A DNA stretch of 5,433 nucleotides. Source: Deltaproteobacteria bacterium. Lineage in GTDB: Bacteria; Desulfobacterota; Desulfobacteria; Desulfobacterales; Desulfobacteraceae. The stretch covers positions 1 to 5,433 of the forward strand of contig JAFCZY010000151.1 of the NCBI GenBank assembly GCA_019314105.1. Reading direction: 5' to 3'. The notes under the pieces are model-generated. The model did not search any database and had not been told where the DNA came from. It worked only from the letters and a program-made list of their open reading frames with translations. Below, piece by piece: positions 1 to 5,433 of the stretch. Within the stretch, counting starts at the first letter, position 1; each line of letters starts with the position of its first letter. A program made the translations under genes and the position numbers.

Positions 1-1
1 C

Positions 2-406
2 ACTTTGCATGACACAGACATGAAAGATGATTATTCCGGTGTGTTTGTGCCTGACAGGCTTGAAAAAAAATATAAAAATGCCCCCAAGGAATTGACCTGG
101 CAGTGGTTTTTTCCTGTCATAGAGCTGACATTTGTTTCTGAGACCAATGAATACCGGCGGTATCATCTTCATGAGACGCATGTTCAAAAGGCTATAAAAC
201 GTGGAGTTGGGAAATCTAAAATTCTCAAAAGAGCATCGGCCCATACATTCCGCCACAGCTTTGCAAGTCATCTGCTCCAGGCAAATTATGATATCCGTAC
301 TATTCAGGAATTATTGGGGCACAGTGATGTCAGGACAACAATGATTTATACGCATACTGTCAAATCCAGGACTATCAAGGAATCAAAGAGCCCGCTGGAT
401 CTATAG
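2..406 (+). CDS. intI: Integron integrase (IntI-type tyrosine recombinase), C-terminal part, cut by left window edge
   Basis: Site-specific tyrosine recombinase of the integron integrase family, which inserts and excises gene cassettes at attI and attC sites. The reading frame is open to the left edge, so the TTG at position 5 is not a real start and about 135 C-terminal residues are visible. Counting from that TTG codon as residue 1, the catalytic HxxR is H80/R83 ([12 protein letters not shown]), the second His is H106 (LLGHSDV) and the tyrosine nucleophile is Y115 (TTMIYTH). The first catalytic Arg and Lys should lie in the missing part. The segment at about 20-55 (KKYKNA, WQWFFP, RRYHLHE) matches the extra insert that separates integron integrases from ordinary XerC/XerD, and the end SPLDL is also typical of the family. 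Known integrons place attI and cassettes on the 5' side of intI, so those would be outside the window. The visible part has no frameshift or stop. The family call is firm; whether the whole gene is intact cannot be seen. Confidence 0.9.
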   Translation, partial: TLHDTDMKDDYSGVFVPDRLEKKYKNAPKELTWQWFFPVIELTFVSETNEYRRYHLHETHVQKAIKRGVGKSKILKRASAHTFRHSFASHLLQANYDIRTIQELLGHSDVRTTMIYTHTVKSRTIKESKSPLDL

Positions 407-555
407 TTGGCGGGTTCCCGGCACAGCTCCGCTCTGTCGGTTACAATTTTTGCAACTCGAGATACTTGAAACAAAACAATTTTACTACTGGTTTACCTAG
501 TATATGAGGATGGCGGAAAAATCAATCAGGGGAACCCTCTGGTTTTGATATTTTT
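407..555. other. Intergenic region between convergent intI and nqrF
   Basis: These 149 bases separate the two stop codons. Apart from the hairpin at 418-440 and the stem-loop at 524-544, I see no gene, no attC-like pair of core sites (RYYYAAC with GTTRRRY) and no convincing promoter. No nqrM or apbE follows nqrF here, although these often accompany nqr operons in gammaproteobacteria. Confidence 0.7.
418..440 (+). terminator. Imperfect hairpin just after intI stop, possible terminator
   Basis: Eleven bases after the integrase stop, CCGGCACAG and CTCTGTCGG can pair around a 5-nt loop with one G-T wobble and one C-C mismatch. A short AT-rich stretch ending in five T follows (441-451). It could end intI transcription, but the T tract is interrupted and the stem is imperfect. 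A structured 3' end is an equally possible reading. Confidence 0.35.
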
Positions 556-557
556 TT
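524..557 (+). terminator. Probable rho-independent terminator for intI, possibly bidirectional
   Basis: On the plus strand 524-532 pairs with 536-544 (core CAGGGG-AAC-CCTCTG) as a stem of about nine pairs, two of them G-T wobbles, with a 3-nt loop. A T-rich tract with a run of seven T (551-557) follows. Reading leftwards, the same inverted repeat is followed by TTGATTTTT (positions 524 down to 516), so it could also end the nqr transcript. On that strand the wobbles become A-C mismatches and the stem is weaker. Its place between two convergent genes fits a shared terminator. It abuts the nqrF stop codon. Confidence 0.6.
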
Positions 558-1767
558 AAAATTTATCATAAAAAATCATGTCGTCTTCTACACCGAGGTC
601 ATATAATGCAGTGATAATGGCATTGATCATGGGGGGCGGGCCGCAAAGGTAGAATTCTATCTCTGTGGGATCTTCATGGCTGCAAAGATAGGTATCACAC
701 AGATGGGTATGGATAAATCCGGTCAGGCCATCCCAGTGGTCGTCTTCCTCGGGGTTTGAAAGAGCGACATGATAGGTGAAATTATCATGTCTTTTTTCAA
801 GGTCCTTGAAAACATCGTCATAAAACATCTCTTTTTTAGATCTGGCGCCATACCAGAAAGAGACTTTCCGATTTGAATGGGCCCCGTCAAGCTGGTGGAG
901 GATGTGGCTTCTTAAGGGGGCCATGCCCGCACCGCCGCCGATAAAACACATTTCATTGTCTGTATCTTTGACCATGAAATCGCCGTAAGGGCCGCTGATG
1001 GTTACCTTGTCCCCGGGTTCCAGGCCGAAAATATAGGAGGACCCGAATCCCGGCGGGAGGCCTTGTGTTCCCGGCGGCGGTGTTGCGATCCTGACATTCA
1101 TCATCATGATTTTATTATCATGGGGCGGGTTGGCAAGAGAGTATGCTCGAAATCCCGATTTAATGCCCTTTGCGGCGAGTTCCAGAAAATTGTATTTTTT
1201 CCATTCACTCACATATTTGCTTTCGATATGAAAGTCTTTGAACATCAGATCATATTCAGGCACATCAATCTGGATATAGGCACCCGCCTTAAAATCAATG
1301 GGGGTTGCAGGCTTGAGTACCAGCTCTTTGATAAAGGTGGCGACGTTATGATTTGATACCACTGTGGCATCGACTTTTTTGATTCCGAATATGGACTCGG
1401 GTATTTTTATCTCAAGGTTATTTTTTACTTTTAACTGGCAGGACAGGCGCTTGTTGGCAAGTTTGTCTTTTCTTGTGAGATGGGCAAGTTCTGTGGGCAG
1501 GATGCTGCCGCCGCCTTCAATGACTTCACACTTGCACATGCCGCAGGAGCCTGAGCCGCCGCAGGCAGAGGGCAGGAAAATATCTTTCTGGGACAGGGCC
1601 GATAACAGGGAGGGGTTGCCGGAAATCTTTAAGGTTTCATCTTTATTGCCATTGATGGTGATTTCAAATTCACCCGAGCTTGTCACCTTGGATTCAACAA
1701 AGAGGAGCACTGTAACAAGGATCAGAATCACCCCTGTAAAAACCAATATGCTTAAGATGTATAACAA
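556..1767 (-). CDS. nqrF: Na+-translocating NADH:quinone oxidoreductase subunit F (NADH dehydrogenase subunit)
   Basis: Electron entry subunit of the sodium pump: it oxidises NADH with FAD and passes electrons to a [2Fe-2S] cluster at the inner membrane. Of 403 residues, 1-27 form the N-terminal membrane anchor. Residues 33-120 are a plant-type ferredoxin domain with cluster ligands C69, C75, C78 and C110; C80 is an additional cysteine close to them. Residues 130-403 are a ferredoxin-NADP+ reductase-like module with the FAD motif RAYSLAN (207-213), the nucleotide-binding GGGAGMAPLRSH (277-288) and YLCGPPPM (373-380). The protein ends at F403, an aromatic terminus that seems to correspond to the Phe close to the flavin in Vibrio NqrF, but without the last two Gly. 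The start is TTG, chosen because AGGAG lies 8 nt upstream, the membrane anchor begins there and the next Met is inside the ferredoxin domain. It is the last gene of the operon, 15 nt after nqrE. Confidence 0.97.
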   Translation of the reverse strand: MLYILSILVFTGVILILVTVLLFVESKVTSSGEFEITINGNKDETLKISGNPSLLSALSQKDIFLPSACGGSGSCGMCKCEVIEGGGSILPTELAHLTRKDKLANKRLSCQLKVKNNLEIKIPESIFGIKKVDATVVSNHNVATFIKELVLKPATPIDFKAGAYIQIDVPEYDLMFKDFHIESKYVSEWKKYNFLELAAKGIKSGFRAYSLANPPHDNKIMMMNVRIATPPPGTQGLPPGFGSSYIFGLEPGDKVTISGPYGDFMVKDTDNEMCFIGGGAGMAPLRSHILHQLDGAHSNRKVSFWYGARSKKEMFYDDVFKDLEKRHDNFTYHVALSNPEEDDHWDGLTGFIHTHLCDTYLCSHEDPTEIEFYLCGPPPMINAIITALYDLGVEDDMIFYDKF

Positions 1768-1775
1768 TTTTATCT

Positions 1776-1780
1776 CTCCT
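1776..1780 (-). promoter_or_regulatory. Ribosome binding site deciding the TTG start of nqrF
   Basis: AGGAG on the minus strand lies 8 nt before the TTG at 1767-1765, inside the 15-nt gap after the nqrE stop. It is the strongest Shine-Dalgarno match in the visible operon and supports the rare start codon. Confidence 0.75.
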
Positions 1781-1782
1781 TG

Positions 1783-2391
1783 TTAAAGGGTGATCCCTGA
1801 GAACATCATAAATGTCATGGCCATCAGACCTGCAATAATCATGGTGATGCCAAATCCTTCTAGTCCTTTGGGGACATCCGCATACAGGATCTTTTTCCTG
1901 ATGGCAGCCATGGATACGATGGCCAGCATCCAGCCGGTTCCAGAGCCTGCTCCAAAGACAATGGATTCGATAAAGGTATAATGCCGTTCCACCATGAAAA
2001 GCGAAGTTCCAAGGATGGCACAATTAACGGCGATCAATGGTAAAAATACCCCCAGGGTTGCGTAAAGCAGGGGTGAATATTTATCAATGACCATTTCAAC
2101 GGCCTGGACAATAGCGGCGATGACGGCAATAAAGGTGATGAATTTTAAAAAACTTAAATCAAGGTCGGGGAATCCGGCCCAGGCCAGCGCCCCGGGGGCG
2201 AGAAGCCCGTGATAAATGATCCAGTTGACAGGGCTTGTTACCGTTAATACGAAAATGACAGCAAATCCCAAGCCTGTTGCTATCTCAACATTCTTTGAGA
2301 CCGCGATAAAAGAACACATGCCAAGAAAATAGGCCAGGAGAATATTACCGATAAATACAGAATTAATAAACAGACTTAATAGATCACCCAT
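1783..2391 (-). CDS. nqrE: Na+-translocating NADH:quinone oxidoreductase subunit E
   Basis: Integral membrane subunit of 202 residues (Vibrio NqrE has about 198) with about six transmembrane helices. It belongs to the NqrDE/RnfAE family and forms a pseudo-symmetric pair with NqrD. The two half-helix cysteines that in this family bind an iron centre with the NqrD cysteines are present: C26 (YFLGMCSF) and C124 (AVNCAILG). E99 in [12 protein letters not shown] appears to match Vibrio NqrE E95, a residue reported to affect Na+ translocation; that match rests on my own alignment. The ATG start is 18 nt after the nqrD stop, with a purine-rich GGAAAAG ahead of it. RnfA is the nearest alternative, but neighbouring nqrB, nqrC and nqrF make this Nqr. 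Confidence 0.96.
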   Translation of the reverse strand: MGDLLSLFINSVFIGNILLAYFLGMCSFIAVSKNVEIATGLGFAVIFVLTVTSPVNWIIYHGLLAPGALAWAGFPDLDLSFLKFITFIAVIAAIVQAVEMVIDKYSPLLYATLGVFLPLIAVNCAILGTSLFMVERHYTFIESIVFGAGSGTGWMLAIVSMAAIRKKILYADVPKGLEGFGITMIIAGLMAMTFMMFSGITL

Positions 2392-2409
2392 GTGCTTTTC
2401 CTACCTTTC

Positions 2410-3048
2410 CTACTTATATGTTTCAGGCTTTGATATTCCGGGCAGACTGTTTTTCAGCCAGACCAGCAGCCCGATAATGAAAAAAGCTCCGGGTGCCAGC
2501 ACCATCAAGCCCATGTTCTGGTATCCGGCATCAAAGATGAATTGCGGAATAATATTGAATCCTAAAAATTTACCCGCGCCTAAAAGTTCTCTTAAAAAAG
2601 CCACTGTCACCAGTACCAGGCTGTAACCGAGCCCGTTTCCAATACCGTCAAAAAAAGACGCCAGAGGTCTGTTGGCAAGAGCAAAGGATTCGGCCCTTCC
2701 AAGAACAATACAATTGGTGATGATCAGACCGACAAAAATCGATAATTGTTTTGAAATGTCGTAAAAAAAGGCTTTCAATACCTGGTCGGTGATAATGACA
2801 AGGGAAGAAATAATGGCAAGCTCTACAATGATCCTGATATTGGAGGGGATTTTTTTCCTCAAAGAAGAGATGATCAGGCTGGAAAAAGCGGTCACAATTG
2901 TCAGGGCAATGCCCATGACGATAGAGGTGGACATTTTGACCGTGACAGCAAGGGCGGAACAAATCCCCAATACCTGATAGGCAACGGGATTCTCCTTCCA
3001 GATGCCCCTGGTTACGATCTCTCTATAGTTTATTTTCTCTTCGGGCAT
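2410..3048 (-). CDS. nqrD: Na+-translocating NADH:quinone oxidoreductase subunit D
   Basis: Integral membrane subunit of 212 residues in the NqrDE/RnfAE family, paired with NqrE around the central iron site and the Na+ path. After a short polar N-terminus there are about six hydrophobic segments. The iron-site cysteines are C30 (LGICSALAV) and C113 ([11 protein letters not shown]). D134 in SFFDGIGNG lines up with Vibrio NqrD D133, an acidic residue reported to matter for Na+ transport; the match is my own alignment. [18 protein letters not shown] and the [10 protein letters not shown] segment are characteristic of NqrD/RnfE. The ATG start follows nqrC by 21 nt, with AGGAT-type Shine-Dalgarno sequences in the gap. 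The stop is TAG. RnfE would be the alternative in an rnf context. Confidence 0.96.
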   Translation of the reverse strand: MPEEKINYREIVTRGIWKENPVAYQVLGICSALAVTVKMSTSIVMGIALTIVTAFSSLIISSLRKKIPSNIRIIVELAIISSLVIITDQVLKAFFYDISKQLSIFVGLIITNCIVLGRAESFALANRPLASFFDGIGNGLGYSLVLVTVAFLRELLGAGKFLGFNIIPQFIFDAGYQNMGLMVLAPGAFFIIGLLVWLKNSLPGISKPETYK

Positions 3049-3069
3049 GATGAATCCTATCCTTTTTAT

Positions 3070-3804
3070 CTATTGCGTTTCTTTTTGTGCTTTAAGTTGT
3101 TTCTGCCTGAAGGTAATGGACACGGAATCATACTTGATCAGGGTTTGTTTTATCCCTTGTGAAAGATATTTTCCGGTCAGTGTTGCTCCTGAAATCCCGT
3201 CCACATAATGGGCTTGTTTGTCTTTGGGAAGGTTTGCAGCCTTTCCTTTGGCAATGCCCACGGAAACAAATTTGTTTTCGGAGTTTAATATTTTTTTGCC
3301 TTTAAAGCTTTTCTGAAACCAGGCGCTTTCTATTTCACCCCCTAACCCCGGGGTTTCCGAATGGCTGAAAACTGAAAATCCTGATACGGTCTGGCCATCA
3401 TTTTCAAAGGCCAGATACCCTTGTATTTTTCCCCATAACCCTCGGGTGTTGATGGGAAGGATATACCCTTTTACCAGTCCATCCTCCTGAAAAAAATAGA
3501 GATTCAGAGAATTGGGGATATAATTTTCAATGATCTTCCCCTGATCATCGACCGTGACTTCCTTGATATGGACGCTGTAAAGTTCATTTATTTTTTCTTT
3601 GGAGGGCTTTTTATGGGAGATCAGGTTCGCTGCTTTGAGGATATTAATTTTTTTATCCAATTCCATATTTGCCATCTGAAATCCCTTTAACCCGACCGCA
3701 GCAGCCGTAATCATCAGGCTGCAGATGACAGAAAGCAGCAGGGAAAAGAGAATGACATTTTTTTTGCTGTTTTTATCTGGCGGTTTATTTGGGGGGTTAG
3801 ACAT
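3070..3804 (-). CDS. nqrC: Na+-translocating NADH:quinone oxidoreductase subunit C (covalent FMN)
   Basis: Periplasm-facing flavoprotein subunit of 244 residues, slightly shorter than Vibrio NqrC (about 257). A Lys- and Pro-rich N-terminus is followed by one transmembrane anchor at about 16-39 and then an FMN-binding domain. HSETPGLGGEI (148-158) and VDGISGATLTG (201-211) are its hallmark motifs. T208 in SGAT is the expected acceptor of FMN, attached through a phosphoester bond by the flavin transferase ApbE. NqrC relays electrons from the NqrD/NqrE iron site to the FMN of NqrB. The ATG overlaps the nqrB stop by 8 nt, which suggests translational coupling. The visible sequence has no damage. 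Confidence 0.96.
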   Translation of the reverse strand: MSNPPNKPPDKNSKKNVILFSLLLSVICSLMITAAAVGLKGFQMANMELDKKINILKAANLISHKKPSKEKINELYSVHIKEVTVDDQGKIIENYIPNSLNLYFFQEDGLVKGYILPINTRGLWGKIQGYLAFENDGQTVSGFSVFSHSETPGLGGEIESAWFQKSFKGKKILNSENKFVSVGIAKGKAANLPKDKQAHYVDGISGATLTGKYLSQGIKQTLIKYDSVSITFRQKQLKAQKETQ

Positions 3805-4960
3805 TGGGTATCCTTTTTGATGCTTTATACTTCATTACGATATGATCCAATAATGGAGCAAATACATTCATGAAAAGAATGGCCAGCATGGTGCCTTCAA
3901 CAAACGCTGGGTTGCCGACCCGGATGATAAGGGTTAAGCATCCGATCAAAAAGCCGAATATCCACCGTCCAGCGTCGGTGGCGGGCGCACTGACAGGATC
4001 GGTGGCCATAAAGGATATGCCGAATAAAAATCCACCGGCACAAAGGTGGAATAAAGGCCCTGCTGCCATCCAGGAGTCGCTGCCACCCGGGATAAGGGAA
4101 ACAATCATGGCGGAAATACTCAATCCTGCAATTCCGCCGATAATAATCCTGCAATTTGCAATTTTTGTGATGATCAGGAATACCGCCCCAAGGATACAGC
4201 ATACCGCTGAAGTTTCGCCAATACTTCCCGGTACAAAGCCCAGAAAAAGAGTGGATAAGCTGAACCCTGAGTTGGAAAGGACAGCGGTTATTTTTTCACC
4301 TTCAGGGGCCAGAACAGACAGTGCGGTCGCTCCGCTGATACCATCCACTGAGTTTTTCGCTGCGACCCAGATATTCCCGGACATGGAAACAGGATAAGAG
4401 AAAAACAAAAAAGCTCTTCCGGTCAGTGCCGGGTTTAAAAAATTCCTTCCGGTTCCGCCAAATATTTCTTTACCGATCACTACGCCGAATGAAATTCCGA
4501 TGGCCACCTGCCATAAAGGGATGGTTGCCGGGAGGGTTAAAGGAAATAAAAGCCCTGTTACAAGAAAGCCTTCGCTGATTTTATGGTTTCGGATAACGGC
4601 AAAGACAACTTCCCAGAAAAATCCCACAGCATAAGAAACTATAATAATGGGTAAAACATATCGTGACCCTAATAGAAAGGACTGGAGAAAAGGATAGGAT
4701 TCTCCTTGAGCAAGCCCTGCCTGAAAACCAGTGTTGTAAATACCAAATATCAGTGCGGGTGTAAGGGCGATGAGAACAAAACTCATAAACCGTTTCAAAT
4801 CAAGGCTGTCTCTGACAAACGGAGTATTTCTGGTTTTCGGTGACGGGAAAAAGAAAAATGTTTTTGTGGCATCAAAAAGCGGTTTTAACCGGTTAAATTT
4901 CCCCGAGCCGGTAAATTGTTTTTCGCCCAGATCCAGTAGTTTTTTTAAAGGACGTATCAT
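3797..4960 (-). CDS. nqrB: Na+-translocating NADH:quinone oxidoreductase subunit B (covalent FMN)
   Basis: Large membrane subunit of 387 residues in the NqrB/RnfD family. It carries a covalent FMN and, in the known enzyme, the riboflavin and quinone reaction region and most of the Na+ path. The N-terminal 55 residues are soluble and followed by many hydrophobic helices. The block at 148-185 (PLWQVAIGISFGVVIGKEIF, then GGTGRNFLNPALTGRAFLFF) is strongly diagnostic. DGISGATALS (206-215) gives T212 as the flavinylated Thr. The last helix region ends in NVFAPLLDH, where D372 seems to match Vibrio NqrB D397, reported to act in Na+ transport; this match is inferred by eye. The protein is shorter than Vibrio NqrB (about 415). 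The nqrA stop TAA touches this ATG with no gap, and AAGGA lies 10 nt upstream within nqrA. The long soluble N-terminus and the nqrF partner argue against RnfD. Confidence 0.97.
   Translation of the reverse strand: MIRPLKKLLDLGEKQFTGSGKFNRLKPLFDATKTFFFFPSPKTRNTPFVRDSLDLKRFMSFVLIALTPALIFGIYNTGFQAGLAQGESYPFLQSFLLGSRYVLPIIIVSYAVGFFWEVVFAVIRNHKISEGFLVTGLLFPLTLPATIPLWQVAIGISFGVVIGKEIFGGTGRNFLNPALTGRAFLFFSYPVSMSGNIWVAAKNSVDGISGATALSVLAPEGEKITAVLSNSGFSLSTLFLGFVPGSIGETSAVCCILGAVFLIITKIANCRIIIGGIAGLSISAMIVSLIPGGSDSWMAAGPLFHLCAGGFLFGISFMATDPVSAPATDAGRWIFGFLIGCLTLIIRVGNPAFVEGTMLAILFMNVFAPLLDHIVMKYKASKRIPNV
3811..3815 (-). promoter_or_regulatory. nqrC ribosome binding site inside the nqrB 3' end
   Basis: AAGGA on the minus strand lies 6 nt before the nqrC ATG and within the last codons of nqrB. 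With the 8-nt gene overlap it supports the chosen nqrC start and coupled translation. Confidence 0.6.
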
Positions 4961-5433
4961 TTATTCTTTATCCTTATAATGAGCCGTTATGCCATGAGAC
5001 AATACTGTCGTCAGTTCGATTTTTGATGGACAGGCATATGCGCACAGACCGCATCCACAGCAGTCCAGAAGACCATAACTTAACGCATCTTCTATTTCAT
5101 CGCTCAGCAATGCTTTCATAATAAAGTTGGGCATCAGGTCAACAGGGCAGATATCGGCGCAATAGCCGCAATTGATACAGGCTCTTTCTTCTCCATGTAA
5201 GTTACAGTCAAGTGTTTTCGGTGTCTGGGTCAGGCAGGATAAAAAGGTGTTGGAGGCAGTGGGTTTTTCTAACCCCGGTCGCATAAACACGAATGATTCT
5301 TCTTTTTGATTATTCTTGATAAGGGTCAGGGTGCTTTCAAAAAATCCCATATGAGAGTTGAGATAAACCGTTCTGCCGTTGAATCGGCCCGTTGTAATGA
5401 GGTGGTTATTTTCCAAATTCCCCACAAGGGTTT
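4961..5433 (-). CDS. nqrA: Na+-translocating NADH:quinone oxidoreductase subunit A, C-terminal part with two [4Fe-4S] motifs, cut by right window edge
   Basis: Cytoplasmic peripheral subunit of the pump. The frame is open to the right edge (residues TL precede the GTG at 5425-5423), so this GTG is not the start; about 156 C-terminal residues are visible. Counting that GTG codon as residue 1, the stretch from MGFFESTLTL (26-35) through FMRPG (47-51) to LHGEERA (76-82) follows the pattern of Vibrio NqrA (WIMPGSD, then HGGERA). Two ferredoxin motifs follow: C83/C86/C89/C93-P and C122/C125/C128/C132-P. They are spaced as in the RnfC two-[4Fe-4S] domain (CxxCGxCxxxCP, then DCxxCGxCxYxCPSK). The best-known NqrA proteins lack most of these Cys. 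C123, C64 and C74 are further cysteines. The gene order with nqrBCDEF makes NqrA the right name; an RnfC-like protein serving an Nqr complex is the alternative. Presumably it is the first gene of the operon. Confidence 0.88.
   Translation of the reverse strand, partial: TLVGNLENNHLITTGRFNGRTVYLNSHMGFFESTLTLIKNNQKEESFVFMRPGLEKPTASNTFLSCLTQTPKTLDCNLHGEERACINCGYCADICPVDLMPNFIMKALLSDEIEDALSYGLLDCCGCGLCAYACPSKIELTTVLSHGITAHYKDKE
4971..4975 (-). promoter_or_regulatory. nqrB ribosome binding site inside the nqrA 3' end
   Basis: AAGGA on the minus strand lies 10 nt before the nqrB ATG, within the last codons of nqrA. The spacing is a little long. It fits the directly adjoining stop and start (TAAATG) and coupled translation of nqrA and nqrB. 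Confidence 0.5.

Noticed and set aside
411..420. Palindrome CGGGTTCCCG
   Set aside because: Four-base arms around two bases are too short to form a stable hairpin or to support a binding site alone.
466..503. Promoter with TTGAAA as -35 and TAGTAT as -10
   Set aside because: The spacer would be about 26 nt, far from 17, and it would point antisense into nqrF.
504..548. Possible 14-codon peptide starting ATGAGGATGGCG
   Set aside because: It has no clear ribosome site and runs into the terminator stem-loop; too short to support.
407..555. attC cassette recombination site after intI
   Set aside because: I found no RYYYAAC and GTTRRRY pair, and attC sites are expected on the other side of the integrase.
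1364..1786. Plus-strand open frame of 140 codons opposite the nqrF 5' part
   Set aside because: It is antisense to the nqrF ferredoxin domain and membrane anchor, with no family resemblance.
3870..4397. Plus-strand open frame of 175 codons opposite nqrB
   Set aside because: It lies fully antisense to the strongly conserved nqrB, and its protein has no recognisable domain. It is a shadow frame.
5423..5425. GTG as the start of a short ferredoxin-like protein
   Set aside because: The frame continues upstream to the window edge, and the residues after it match the interior of NqrA, so this is a truncated nqrA and not a small separate gene.
4961..5433. Reading this gene as rnfC and the operon as rnf
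   Set aside because: The operon has nqrF with NADH and [2Fe-2S] domains, an NqrB with a long soluble N-terminus, and no rnfB. The sequence before the clusters follows NqrA.

Overview
The window holds almost all of a Na+-translocating NADH:quinone oxidoreductase operon (nqrABCDEF) on the minus strand. It converges tail to tail on the 3' part of an integron-type tyrosine recombinase gene on the plus strand. The organism is a Gram-negative-type bacterium with medium GC content. The Nqr proteins and the presence of an integron integrase remind me of anaerobic Desulfobacterota (Desulfobacteraceae-like sulfate reducers), but this is an impression from remembered sequences and not a search result.

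Layout from left to right. Positions 2-406 (+) encode the C-terminal half of an IntI-family integrase; its start, and any attI site and cassette array, would lie left of the window. Positions 407-555 are a short intergenic gap with one imperfect hairpin just after the integrase stop and a better stem-loop at 524-544 flanked by T-rich tracts on both sides, probably a shared terminator. Positions 556-5433 (-) are a tight nqr operon, read from the right edge leftwards: nqrA (3' part only), nqrB, nqrC, nqrD, nqrE, nqrF. Gaps between genes are 0 to 21 nt, and nqrB and nqrC overlap by 8 nt. The promoter and the start of nqrA are outside the window.

Function. NqrF takes electrons from NADH through FAD and a [2Fe-2S] cluster. 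These pass through the iron site held by the NqrD and NqrE cysteines, the covalent FMN of NqrC, the covalent FMN of NqrB, and riboflavin to quinone, coupled to Na+ export. Every cofactor residue I could check is intact in the visible subunits: four cluster Cys in NqrF, two Cys each in NqrD and NqrE, and SGAT flavinylation motifs in NqrB and NqrC. The complex should be functional.

The most unusual point is the C-terminus of NqrA. It carries two complete CxxCxxCxxxCP motifs, an RnfC-like two-[4Fe-4S] ferredoxin module, at the place where the well-studied Vibrio NqrA has lost these cysteines. No other unknown system is visible. The operon has no apbE or nqrM gene directly downstream, so these maturation factors must be encoded elsewhere if they exist.
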